Below are positions 16,738 to 25,522 of a stretch of DNA of 64,000 bases, piece by piece. The stretch is taken from assembly GCF_024734665.1 (NCBI RefSeq), contig NZ_CP102931.1:6570001-6634000 (forward strand), given 5' to 3'. The notes beneath the pieces were generated by a model that had not been told where the DNA came from, did not search any database, and saw nothing but the letters and a program-made list of their open reading frames with translations. A program made the position numbers and the translations under genes. Every line of letters begins with the position of its first letter. The stretch's first letter is position 1. The DNA is from Variovorax paradoxus (GTDB lineage Bacteria; Pseudomonadota; Gammaproteobacteria; Burkholderiales; Burkholderiaceae_C).

Positions 16738-17381
16738 CGCACCTCAGGAGCGCGCAAGCCATAGAGCTTGCGAATGCCCTCGCGGAAATCGGTGACTCCG
16801 CCATAGCTGGGGTGACGGACGCACTGGACCTCCACGCCGAACTTCTCTGCATAGTGGGCAGCATCTTGGCCGATGGCGATGATCCGGCGTATGCCAAGCC
16901 AGGCGATCAGTTGCTTGTTGAGCGAGTCGGCAACCTTCAGCTCAGCGGCCGTGAACTTTCGGTTAGTGAATGGCTGATCGGGCTCATGCGGGTGAAACGG
17001 GAACACATTCCAGAGCAAGGGCGGCAGATCCAGCTGTGCCAACACGGCCCAGATCTCAGTCGCAGTCCGTTCGACGACGGCCGGCCCCATCGTGGATTTT
17101 GCCGCTTCCGTGCCTGGATAGATCTGCGGGAACTGCACGAGACGCATCTCGTCGGTCAGCGCCAGACCCGTGCGGCGACCACCGCGATAACCTAGATCGC
17201 GGCCCATCCAGATGGTGTCGACGCCAAGCGACTGGGCCGAAGCCAGTAGCGTTCGAAGGCCTCGCCGGCGAACGGCCGCCGCGTCCTTGCGATCATGGAC
17301 TGTGCAGATGTCTGCATAGGGATTGAAGACGTTCGGAAGCTGGATGGCCGACATCGCCTGCACGAAGCTTGTTGGCGTCAT
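16707..17381 (-). CDS. Uracil-DNA-glycosylase-superfamily protein
   Basis: 224 residues. Three blocks follow the order of the UDG fold: GRDLGYRGGRRTGLALTDEM (first loop, normally GExPGxxE..TG.PF), NVFPFHPHEPDQPFTNRKFT (NVxPxxP..NR.PT) and CVRHPSYGG (HPS loop). The family flips out and excises uracil or other altered bases from DNA. The first loop differs from housekeeping enzymes, so the substrate may be an unusual base. ATG at 17381 overlaps the stop of the MazG-like gene (ATGA). Last gene of DUF4031-MazG-UDG. Confidence 0.8.
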   Translation of the reverse strand: MTPTSFVQAMSAIQLPNVFNPYADICTVHDRKDAAAVRRRGLRTLLASAQSLGVDTIWMGRDLGYRGGRRTGLALTDEMRLVQFPQIYPGTEAAKSTMGPAVVERTATEIWAVLAQLDLPPLLWNVFPFHPHEPDQPFTNRKFTAAELKVADSLNKQLIAWLGIRRIIAIGQDAAHYAEKFGVEVQCVRHPSYGGVTDFREGIRKLYGLRAPEVRQAAAQVSLI

Positions 17382-18610
17382 GTGCTTTCCTTTGGGGCCG
17401 ACAGACCCTCGAATTTGATGCTGTGTTGCTCGATATTCACGATCACTGCTCCTTGGCTTGCCGCCTTCAGCGCGCGGAACATCTTGAAGCCATCCAAGAT
17501 CGCAAGCTCCCACTGCCAAGGTGGGCATGTGTGAACTTCGTAGCCGCGGACCATGGTCTGCACCTGCTTGAGCAGGTTGAAGTCTAGCTTGCCGGCCTCC
17601 ACATCCGCAAAGTCGTCGCCGCGCTCTTTGGCGTGGTTGAAGATCCACGTCGCGATGCCCTCCTCGATGATGATCGCTCGGGCACCGTCTTGGTTTTCGT
17701 CGATGTCGGGACGAGACTTGCGCTTTAGCTTGAGCAACGCGCGCAGCACCGGGGACCAACCCAGGTGCGCCATGTAGGCCAAGTGAAATACATCGTGATA
17801 GCGATACCAGTCGGGAACGTTGCTGTTGTCGGTCAGGGGATCGCCGATGTTGACGCCATTCCATTGCTGGACGACCAGATCCCGGCCCCTCACAACCCGG
17901 GGAATGAAATCGATCTTGAAGTCGCCGCGAGGAAGTTGCTCGTACTTTGAAAAGCCCGTGTCATCGAAGAGCGGGACATAGGGTGCGGGCTGTTGATCGC
18001 CGGGCCAGCGCGCCTTGATCTTGTCGAGGTTGTCGCGCGCGATCGAGGCCAGGTCCAGTCCGAACGACCTAGCCACCATCGTGAGTTGGCCCAGCAGACG
18101 GCCCAATGTCGTAGCGACCCTGTCCGCCGTCCACGTGACGTAGTCTGCCTCCGGCGCTTGGGTGAAGGTTCCCGCAGCGAAGGCGACTTCACGCAGCAGC
18201 ATCTCTCGTTTCTCATGGTGCGACGCGTAGTGCAGCTCAGCTAGGCTGTCGAGTTCTTCGAACGTCATTCCGCCGTTGCGGCGGTGCGGCCCTTCACCAA
18301 GCTTTTCCCGAAGGTTGCTCATGGCAGCTTCACCGAGTTGATCCGGCGCAACCTTGCCGTGGTGCGCCAAGACCACGAGATACCAGAGCGCATCGCCGAT
18401 CTCCTCTCCAGCGACAAACGCCTTCGAGTTCTGCAACTTGTCTCGACTGGCCTTTTTCAAGGCTGCCAGCAAACCGCCGACCTCGCCGAAGAGCCCGAAG
18501 CCCAGCTGAGTCAGCCCATCCTGTTCCTGGCCGAAGCGATCGGTTTCGAGAGCCTTGGCCGTGTACTCAACGAGCGACAGGGGCACAGGTTTGATGCTCA
18601 AGGGTGCCAT
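17378..18610 (-). CDS. MazG-like nucleotide pyrophosphohydrolase fused to an uncharacterised helical domain
   Basis: 410 residues. Residues about 10-100 are MazG-like: LGFGLFGEVGGLLAALKKAS and AGEEIGDALWYLVVLAHHGK reproduce the EVxx(L)xK...EEIGDxLWYL metal-binding pattern of NTP pyrophosphohydrolases. The C-terminal half is not recognised but has a metalloprotein look: YRYHDVFHLAYMAHLGW followed by IIIEEGIATWIFNHAKERG (several His and Glu on adjacent helices). The family hydrolyses (d)NTPs to monophosphates, including altered ones. It overlaps DUF4031 upstream (TGATG) and UDG downstream (ATGA). Likely role: shaping the nucleotide pool for the TS-like and UDG-like enzymes (inference). Confidence 0.8.
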   Translation of the reverse strand: MAPLSIKPVPLSLVEYTAKALETDRFGQEQDGLTQLGFGLFGEVGGLLAALKKASRDKLQNSKAFVAGEEIGDALWYLVVLAHHGKVAPDQLGEAAMSNLREKLGEGPHRRNGGMTFEELDSLAELHYASHHEKREMLLREVAFAAGTFTQAPEADYVTWTADRVATTLGRLLGQLTMVARSFGLDLASIARDNLDKIKARWPGDQQPAPYVPLFDDTGFSKYEQLPRGDFKIDFIPRVVRGRDLVVQQWNGVNIGDPLTDNSNVPDWYRYHDVFHLAYMAHLGWSPVLRALLKLKRKSRPDIDENQDGARAIIIEEGIATWIFNHAKERGDDFADVEAGKLDFNLLKQVQTMVRGYEVHTCPPWQWELAILDGFKMFRALKAASQGAVIVNIEQHSIKFEGLSAPKEST

Positions 18611-18927
18611 CAGGAGCCTCCTGCGAGTGAGGTGTCGGGAAAGAGTGCAATTTGGGCCGTCTGGATTGAACGCAGCTGGTCGCGCAGCAGCGTGGCACTG
18701 GCAATCATCTGCCGCTTCCTGGCCGGAAGCGCGCCGAAGGCAAGCGCGCGCTCGCGGACGGACATCGTCACGTCGTAATGAGGGTACGAGGCCATGTCCT
18801 GAAACCAGCCGCGCTTGAGCCCGAGCCTGGCAGCAAACTGATGAAGTTCATCCAGCGAATCGGCCACCAAGTGGCACCAGAGCTTGCCGCGCCATGGAAT
18901 TTTCTCGTTGTCGACGTAGACAGCCAT
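18610..18927 (-). CDS. DUF4031 family protein
   Basis: About 105 residues. MAVYVDNEKIPWRGKLWCHL and LHQFAARLGLKRGW...HYDVT are the recognisable DUF4031 core; the family function is unknown. ATG at 18927 has AGGAGAG 6 bases upstream, better spaced than the ATG at 18933. First gene of the three-gene minus operon and divergent from a XRE regulator 27-45 bases away. DUF4031 proteins are often host-encoded beside metabolic or phage-related genes, which gives no clear hint. Confidence 0.8.
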   Translation of the reverse strand: MAVYVDNEKIPWRGKLWCHLVADSLDELHQFAARLGLKRGWFQDMASYPHYDVTMSVRERALAFGALPARKRQMIASATLLRDQLRSIQTAQIALFPDTSLAGGS

Positions 18928-18953
18928 TTCCATCTCTCCTGATAGGATTCGCT

Positions 18954-18980
18954 TTTGCACATAATTTGCACAATGCGCAA
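18954..18980. promoter_or_regulatory. Repeats over the XRE start, probable operator between divergent genes
   Basis: TTTGCACA occurs twice in direct orientation (18,954-18,961 and 18,965-18,972), 11 bases apart, about one helical turn. The second copy also forms an imperfect palindrome TTGCACA-A-TGCGCAA (18,966-18,980) across the ATG at 18,973. The position between DUF4031 and the XRE gene fits autoregulation of both. Confidence 0.55.
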
Positions 18981-19332
18981 TCGGGTAACAGTCGCTGAAG
19001 CTGCATTCATCGGCGCACGACTGCGCAAGGCCAGACTGCGCGCTCAAACCAGTGTCAAAGAGCTAGGAGCCCTCACGGGAGTGCATCATTCGCAGGTCAG
19101 TCGATGCGAACTTGGCGACTTCAAGATCGTATCTCCAAATGTGCAAAAGCTGTGCGAATACTTCAAGATTGAGCACCCTCGGTTACCAAGATTTGCGGTG
19201 CGTACGGAAGGACTGCGCGCTAGGTTCGACGTTCTCCTGACGCAGATACCGGCCAGCGCCTCCGCCTTCGAGCGACTCTTCGATGTTCTTGAGGAATCCC
19301 AGGCACGCAAACCCAAAACCAGAAAGGCTTGA
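18955..19332 (+). CDS. XRE-family regulator divergent from the DUF4031-MazG-UDG operon
   Basis: 125 residues from a TTG at 18955 (TAGGA 7 bases upstream) or 119 from ATG 18973, which would be nearly leaderless. The helix-turn-helix is FIGARLRKARLRAQTSVKEL then GALTGVHHSQVSRCELGDFK; the tail is helical and Lys-rich (ARKPKTRKA). The direct and inverted TTGCACA motifs cover both start codons. It probably represses itself and the divergent operon. Confidence 0.85.
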   Translation: MHIICTMRNRVTVAEAAFIGARLRKARLRAQTSVKELGALTGVHHSQVSRCELGDFKIVSPNVQKLCEYFKIEHPRLPRFAVRTEGLRARFDVLLTQIPASASAFERLFDVLEESQARKPKTRKA

Positions 19333-19459
19333 ATCCGAAGCAGTCCGGTCTCCCTGGATGCTGTTTGCAGGACCGCGAACGGCGACAAACCAAGCGTCGA
19401 AAGACCGGACATTCGACAATGATTGTCACCATCGGGCCGAAGGCCCCGGAGCGCAAGAG

Positions 19460-21136
19460 ATGAGGCACACATTCGACTCCGATAATCATGCGACGTTGCA
19501 GGTCAAGTTGTTCCACGCAGAGGACGACATCGGCGAGGGGACGCTGACGTTTGGCTACAGCTGTCTAGCGCGCGTTGTTCTCGACGGCTTCGGCCTAGAG
19601 ATCGAGCTTGATGACAGCCAGTTGGCCGCTGGCCTCTTAGCGATCGCGGCAGACGGCAGGAAATTGAGCTTGTTCAACTGCGAGTGCAAAGGCCGCACGA
19701 TTTTCCCTGGGTTTGTCATTGAAGGCGACGTGAGGGGTTCGCAATTCGATAGCTTCAAAGTGCGGTACTCGATCGTGTCAGAGTGGTTCTTCCAGCAGAT
19801 GCATGTCGACGGTCTGCCTGGCGAAGAGATCAAGTGGCGCGCAGTGCCTACGCCTATGGCCGCAAAGGTTGTCACGCCAAGCCACAACTTCCAACTAGAT
19901 AGTTTCTATGTCGGCGGTCTCGAACAGGCCGGGGAAGATCGAACTCTTCATCAGCACTTCGAGTTCCGCTTCACAGCTACGAAGGACCGCTTCTTACCCG
20001 CTCAGATCAAACAACATGTCCTTCGATTCTCGAATCTCCTTTCGATCCTGCTCGCGCATCGCTGCCCGATCGTCTTGGTCGACGTCTCGTCGGACGGCAA
20101 GAACCATAGGCGAATGTATTACGGGATCTTCGAGCCGCCGCCGAACGGCGGTCAACCGCAGCACGATCGCGATCAAGTCACGTGGCGCAAGTTCCTCGCG
20201 CTGAAAGGCGATGTTGACGGTTGCTGGGACGATCTGGTCAACAGATTTTTCCGTTCAGAGTACCGTGAGGTTGTCTGGAGTCGCCTTGCGGGGATGCAGA
20301 ACTACGAGGGGTTCTGGGAGTACCGTGTCCTTGGCTACGTGACCCTTTTAGATAGCTACGTCTCGCAGCGCTTCGGCAAGAGCAGCACGCCCAAGACCCC
20401 TCCAACAAAGAAGCTTGTGCGGCTCCAGGAATCGATTGCCAACGTCCAGCCGTCGCTCGACTCAGCGCAGCAGGCGGCTGTGTTGAATGCCGCAAGTCAA
20501 ATCTTCTCGACGTCAGGTACGTTCGCGAGCAAGTTTCGGGCGCTATTGGACTCACTCGACCAGGACGTGGTCAAGATCATTAGTTTGACGCAGGCCGACT
20601 TCGATCTCATCAAGGAACTGAGGGACGAAATTGCACATGGGCAGCAGCCGACGTTTGCGGGGCCGGACTTCACTCCCGTCGTACTCATCACGAACCGGAT
20701 CATTCTGCTGTTGACGCACCTTTTCTTTCTTGACGTCGGCTTGGGGCCCGAGATCTTCCTTCGGTGCCTGGCGAGGCCGTTCAGCGAACTTCGGATGATC
20801 TCCAAGATTGACGAAGTGCATCTTGATAGAACTCTGCATCCAGAGAGATTCTTTAAGGTAGGCCCTCAGGAGCTATTGACGATTCAACAGCGTCCTCCGA
20901 GGCTGCACTGCTCATGCTTCGTACGTGACACCGCCGGCACGATCACATACTCCGAAGAGCGCTCGTCGGACCTCTGGCATGCAACGCGTGCGAGCGGAGG
21001 TGGGCAATTTCATGAGCTCCTAGGCTTGCCCAAGGACGCGGTGACCCATCTCGGGGAAGCGTACTTTGAGGACGGTGTGCAGACGGAACGAGTTCACTCC
21101 ACAGTCATTGTGGACCTCGCTCGCGTCCCCGCTTGA
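19460..21136 (+). CDS. ApeA-like HEPN anti-phage protein
   Basis: 558 residues. The N-terminal 300 residues resemble the ApeA N-terminal region (beta-rich, HTFDSDNHATLQVKLFHAED onward). The C-terminal part holds a HEPN domain with the ribonuclease motif RxxxxH: LIKELRDEIAHGQQP, Arg388 and His393. ApeA is a single-gene abortive-infection protein whose HEPN RNase stops growth on phage infection. ATG at 19460 has GGAG 8 bases upstream; the longer frame overlaps the XRE gene and is rejected. It stands alone, facing the NACHT gene tail to tail with a 103-base gap. Confidence 0.75.
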   Translation: MRHTFDSDNHATLQVKLFHAEDDIGEGTLTFGYSCLARVVLDGFGLEIELDDSQLAAGLLAIAADGRKLSLFNCECKGRTIFPGFVIEGDVRGSQFDSFKVRYSIVSEWFFQQMHVDGLPGEEIKWRAVPTPMAAKVVTPSHNFQLDSFYVGGLEQAGEDRTLHQHFEFRFTATKDRFLPAQIKQHVLRFSNLLSILLAHRCPIVLVDVSSDGKNHRRMYYGIFEPPPNGGQPQHDRDQVTWRKFLALKGDVDGCWDDLVNRFFRSEYREVVWSRLAGMQNYEGFWEYRVLGYVTLLDSYVSQRFGKSSTPKTPPTKKLVRLQESIANVQPSLDSAQQAAVLNAASQIFSTSGTFASKFRALLDSLDQDVVKIISLTQADFDLIKELRDEIAHGQQPTFAGPDFTPVVLITNRIILLLTHLFFLDVGLGPEIFLRCLARPFSELRMISKIDEVHLDRTLHPERFFKVGPQELLTIQQRPPRLHCSCFVRDTAGTITYSEERSSDLWHATRASGGGQFHELLGLPKDAVTHLGEAYFEDGVQTERVHSTVIVDLARVPA

Positions 21137-21239
21137 GCTGAAAAAATTCTTCTAGCCGGAACACTTTGCTCGAAAGCGGCGAGCAGAGGAACTCCTGCGG
21201 CACCGCCAAAGTCGTGCTCGTACGATAACCGGTGACAAA

Positions 21240-24200
21240 TCACCGCAGATCTCTCGACAGGTCGATCACAAGGCCAACAATGTGAGCACGTCGCTCGGCG
21301 GGGATAAGCGCGTTGAGCAAACCGGCCATTTGCTCCGCCGATGTTGGCTTCACACCGCCAGGGGCGCGCGTTGAGCCATGCCCGAACCACAGTACGAGGT
21401 AGACGCCGATACCTTCCGCGGCCGGATTCGACGTGTAGCGCGCCGCTAGCTGGTTGCGCCACGCAGCCCAGACTTCTGGGTGATCGTCCTTTTTCACCTC
21501 GATCGGCACAATGATCCGTCGTCCGTCCGCGATGGTTGTCGCCTGAAGATCGGCGCGCTTGTCACCCGCTGCGTAGCTCTCCTTCTCAATCTGTACATTC
21601 AGAGGCAGTACACGATCCCGCAAGAGCCCGTGGACGAGGTCACGACAGTCGTTCTCGATCTTTGGCTTGGTTGCTTGAGGCACCTTGCCAGCACCAGATT
21701 TTCTAGTTTTTCCCACTGCTGCAGGTCGATAGAAGTTTTCGAGCCAGTTCGACTCCTCAAACTGTATTCGTTGCGCCAGTTGCTTCAAGTGATCTCTCAC
21801 GAGCTCCGCCATATCGCGTGCATTTGCCGGAGCTTTGTTGAGAAGAACCTGGGCGACCAACGCTGGAGAGGCGGCCATAAATGAAGCTCTGTTGGCTACG
21901 CGTTCGTGGTCATAGAGCAGGCTGTCCAGGTAGACCGCCCAGCCGCTCATAGCCGGCAATTCCCGCAAGCGCCGAAGTTCCGATCCAGCGGCTCCACTTG
22001 TATCACTGGCTATCGCACGCACCAGGGTCTGCGCAGCCTCACGTCGGCGATCGGATGGCGTAAAAGTAGCAGCCTCCGCCGACTGTTCAGAAGACAAACC
22101 AGACGCAAGCAGCGCAACAAGGCGGCCGACCGACTCGGGCGAGTGCGTCAAGAGCGCGATCTCGTCACGCCGCAGGTTCGTGAGAGCGTCTCCAAGAACG
22201 TTAGTGCACTCTGGGTTGTGCTCGCAGAGGTTCAGCAGCGCATGGCAATGGACCTCCACATCAAAGCGCATCGCGGCCACGTGAAGCGCAATCGCAAGCT
22301 CTTCGCTGATGCCTGGCTCCGCCAGCTTGCCTTCTACCAAGTCGTGCCACTGGCGCTGGTCAAGGTGCAGCATCGATGCGGGGAGAATGACGTTGTCGAC
22401 GAAGCGCAGCTGTCCGGCGCTTGGGCGAGACGGCAAGATTTGCCACAGCTCGGGAACCACCAGCCGTACCAGTTCCACCGGAGCTCCTGCGTCGCGAAGC
22501 ATATACAGCGGCTGAAGCTGCGGGCCGGTGTCCCTTGACAAGTCGGGGCGCGCGAAGCGCAGCAGGATGGGCGCCAGGACCTGAGGACGCTCGTTCGCCA
22601 GCGCGGCATACCAAGATGGAGATTCGCTATCGACCCCGGTGAGACAGAACGCGAGCATGGTATCGACCAGTGGCGCGGGCCAGGAGCGCCACGCATCCGG
22701 TTGCTCCTCATGAGCGAGCTTGGCTGCCAGCAGGCAGACCGAGTTCAGGTAGAGGATTTTTCCTCCGGCCAGTGCCGAGGCCACATCGTCAACGCTTGGC
22801 AGATCTGCCCTCGCAAGCGCCGCCTTGATCCCTTCGATTGCTCGATTCGCTTGCTCTGGGCCAACAACGAGAAAATCTTGGACTCGCTCCAGCGGAGTTT
22901 CGCCCCGGATGTTCGTATATCGCTTCGCATGAGCGTTGACCACTTGATCGAGCAGGCGCGGATTTGCCAACCCAGTGGAAATGGCAGCAAGGTGCGGCGC
23001 TAGTTGTTGCTGCCGCTCGGCTCGTTCCGCCGCAGCCTTGGAACGCTGCTTCTGGCGGCGTGCGTAGTCGACACCTTGGTATGCATCCAGAGGCCAGGCA
23101 AACACGTCGGTCTTCCACTGCTCAGCGAGCGGCCACTGAGCGCGGTGCAGACGGACCCAATCCTCAATTTCCTCGACAGTAATAGACGAATCCTGCATCT
23201 CGCTGATGGCTGCTCGCCCAGCTTCCTGTAGGCAATACTGCGCGACCTCGGGATCGGCAGTGGCGCCGGCGATCTCGAGCAGCCACTGGAACCAATTCCG
23301 AGCTCGTTTGGAGCGAAACATGCGCTCTTCTGCAACCCAGAAGTAGCGCCGCCCATCCCGCGTCTCGGGAACAACTTGAAAAAGACCATACGCGAACGCC
23401 AGGCGGCGCTGATCCGGATGGCTCGATAGCCACTCGGCAATGGCCTGTGCCTCGTCGCCGCTCGCCTCGAACGAGCCGTATTCGTTCACTCCAACGCCGA
23501 GCCACGTATACAAGCGCTCCGCGCTCAGGCCGGGCGTGTCAGCTCGCAGGGCTGCGGCGACAACTTTCAGGGCAAGTTCTCGCGTCTCGTCGCGTGCTCG
23601 GGTCGCACCCTCTTCATCACTGCTGCGGCCTTCCGAAGCGAGGCGCGCGGCAAGCGCATCTGCGGTGGCCGGGAGCTCCGCCTTTGGAATCAGACGCAAG
23701 AAATCAATAGCCCAGAACATGTGGAACCGGGTGATGTTGAACTCCTGCCGTCTGGGTCTCTGATACCGGAGGGCCTCTGCCGTTGACATGTGAGCTGGGT
23801 ACAGCGCGGTCAGCAGCATGCCAAGCAATTGGTCATCCTCATCGGCAACCGCGCCTGTTCGAATGTCTTCCAGCAGACGCTTTGCGGCATAGATGTCATA
23901 GCCGCCTTTTGAGAGCCATGCGTCGAGTGTTGCGCGCCGTACCTGCGGCCAATAGCTCGAGTCCCGAGCAACGCGTTCGAGTTCTTTAGGCAACTGCAAC
24001 GCGTGCTCTCCTTGCATGATGGCATCGGCCAGGCAATCCAGCAGCGCCTGGTGGGCGGGTTCACGCGCAGTCGAGGTGAGCAGTTCGCGAAACGTCTGTT
24101 CCATGTCGCGCGTGCCGAGCGCACCAAACGGATGAGCATCCCAGTTCTCGTTTCGAAACCAGCGAAAGCGCGCGCCCTCACGATAGAGGGCCTCCAGAAT

Positions 24201-25373
24201 GCTTCGCTTTTCTGGCACGGAGAAGTGACGCACATCGCCGTACAGCACCAGCCCCAGCGCGTCCCGGTCGACAAGGTAAGCCCGCTCGCGTACGCAGTGC
24301 ACCGCAAGCCACGCATACAAGCCGCGCAGCGGCTCCACGATACGGCCGTCACGGCCACACATCATCGCGAGCACCCGTTGCACGGGAAGGCCGCGATCAA
24401 TGCTTTGAGCCAGTGCCTTCGCTGCCAGGAATTCGGCAATAGTGCGATGTCGCGGTACCCGACGGTCCCCATCCGCGATGAACAGTTTGGAGTTCAGACA
24501 CTCCGACGTCGCTCTTGCGCTCCAAGCAAACTCCGTTGGCAAGGTCGAGAATGGGATGACGCCTTTCTCGTCGTCGTTCGGGTCCATCGTGAAGCCGTGC
24601 GCGTCCGAGAGGAGCATTAGCGCGCAGAGCAGACCGGCTGCCGCCAAGGTGTCCTGGGTGAGAACAGGCGGCGATGCAGCGCTGCGGCGTCGTATTTCGT
24701 TGTGTTCGACAGCCATCTTTTTGCAAGCGAGTTCATATGTCTCGTTTCTGCTGCCAGGCCAATCGTTTCCGCTGACAGCATCTACGAGCATCCCGAGCAA
24801 AAGAGGATTGCCGAGCAACGGTGTCATTCCATGCTGCTGCGCTCGTTGCAGGAAGACTTGCGGATCGGCGACTCGCCGCGGAGACCATAGCCCGAGCAGC
24901 GACTCGACGTCCTCGAAGGTCAATGGGTCAAGCCAAAGAGTTGTCACCTGGCCAGCAGGGGCGACACGAGCCAATTCGGCCGCTCCATTGATGTACCAGT
25001 CAGCCTCGCGACATGACAGCCGAAAACGCGGGCGCCCGAGTTGATTCAATTTCTGGCCAAGCTCGTCGAGAGAACTCAGAAAATTGGACGAATCACCGCG
25101 TCGTTCGTCGAGCGCATCGATGAACAAGATCTCGTCGGTCCAGCCGTCCGGAGCTCCGAGTGTCAGAAGACTCCGCGCGGTGACATATCGCGCACCAAGG
25201 CCGATCGCTCTTGCCTCTTGTTCAAATGCAGTCGACTTTCCTGCGCCGGGTTCACCGAGAAGCACGTAAGCATCAAGATGACGCCACGCTGAAAGCGCTC
25301 GGGCGCTGGAGCTTCCGTCGTCGTGCTTGAAGGTGGCTGAGCGTTCAACAAGATACTCTGGGTGCAGCGGCAT
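21240..25373 (-). CDS. NACHT/STAND-type NTPase with C-terminal PD-(D/E)XK nuclease
   Basis: 1,377 residues. The P-loop is at the very N-terminus (LLGEPGAGKS, residues 38-47) with Walker B ILFIDALDE at 82-90 and a NACHT-like arginine-rich sensor region (FRLSCREADW). The central 1,000 residues are helical with repeat-like patterns, probably the sensor. The C-terminal 140 residues contain a PD-(D/E)XK core: GDKRADLQ with Asp1275, then IIVPIEVKKDD with Glu1292 and Lys1294, followed by an amphipathic WAAWRNQLAARY helix. Avs-type defence proteins carry the nuclease in front of the NTPase; here the order is reversed. Likely senses a phage protein and cuts DNA (inference). Confidence 0.82.
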   Translation of the reverse strand: MPLHPEYLVERSATFKHDDGSSSARALSAWRHLDAYVLLGEPGAGKSTAFEQEARAIGLGARYVTARSLLTLGAPDGWTDEILFIDALDERRGDSSNFLSSLDELGQKLNQLGRPRFRLSCREADWYINGAAELARVAPAGQVTTLWLDPLTFEDVESLLGLWSPRRVADPQVFLQRAQQHGMTPLLGNPLLLGMLVDAVSGNDWPGSRNETYELACKKMAVEHNEIRRRSAASPPVLTQDTLAAAGLLCALMLLSDAHGFTMDPNDDEKGVIPFSTLPTEFAWSARATSECLNSKLFIADGDRRVPRHRTIAEFLAAKALAQSIDRGLPVQRVLAMMCGRDGRIVEPLRGLYAWLAVHCVRERAYLVDRDALGLVLYGDVRHFSVPEKRSILEALYREGARFRWFRNENWDAHPFGALGTRDMEQTFRELLTSTAREPAHQALLDCLADAIMQGEHALQLPKELERVARDSSYWPQVRRATLDAWLSKGGYDIYAAKRLLEDIRTGAVADEDDQLLGMLLTALYPAHMSTAEALRYQRPRRQEFNITRFHMFWAIDFLRLIPKAELPATADALAARLASEGRSSDEEGATRARDETRELALKVVAAALRADTPGLSAERLYTWLGVGVNEYGSFEASGDEAQAIAEWLSSHPDQRRLAFAYGLFQVVPETRDGRRYFWVAEERMFRSKRARNWFQWLLEIAGATADPEVAQYCLQEAGRAAISEMQDSSITVEEIEDWVRLHRAQWPLAEQWKTDVFAWPLDAYQGVDYARRQKQRSKAAAERAERQQQLAPHLAAISTGLANPRLLDQVVNAHAKRYTNIRGETPLERVQDFLVVGPEQANRAIEGIKAALARADLPSVDDVASALAGGKILYLNSVCLLAAKLAHEEQPDAWRSWPAPLVDTMLAFCLTGVDSESPSWYAALANERPQVLAPILLRFARPDLSRDTGPQLQPLYMLRDAGAPVELVRLVVPELWQILPSRPSAGQLRFVDNVILPASMLHLDQRQWHDLVEGKLAEPGISEELAIALHVAAMRFDVEVHCHALLNLCEHNPECTNVLGDALTNLRRDEIALLTHSPESVGRLVALLASGLSSEQSAEAATFTPSDRRREAAQTLVRAIASDTSGAAGSELRRLRELPAMSGWAVYLDSLLYDHERVANRASFMAASPALVAQVLLNKAPANARDMAELVRDHLKQLAQRIQFEESNWLENFYRPAAVGKTRKSGAGKVPQATKPKIENDCRDLVHGLLRDRVLPLNVQIEKESYAAGDKRADLQATTIADGRRIIVPIEVKKDDHPEVWAAWRNQLAARYTSNPAAEGIGVYLVLWFGHGSTRAPGGVKPTSAEQMAGLLNALIPAERRAHIVGLVIDLSRDLR

Positions 25374-25522
25374 ACTTGGGTCGAGAAGTCTGATGCGTGG
25401 ACTTTAGCGGGTGGATATTCAGCCGCTCGATGAGGTCGACAGATCTGTTCGATAGCTAAGCCATTCCGGGAGGTCAGAATTCCGCGAACCGCTGGACAGC
25501 ATCTATGGCCTCGACCACGCGT

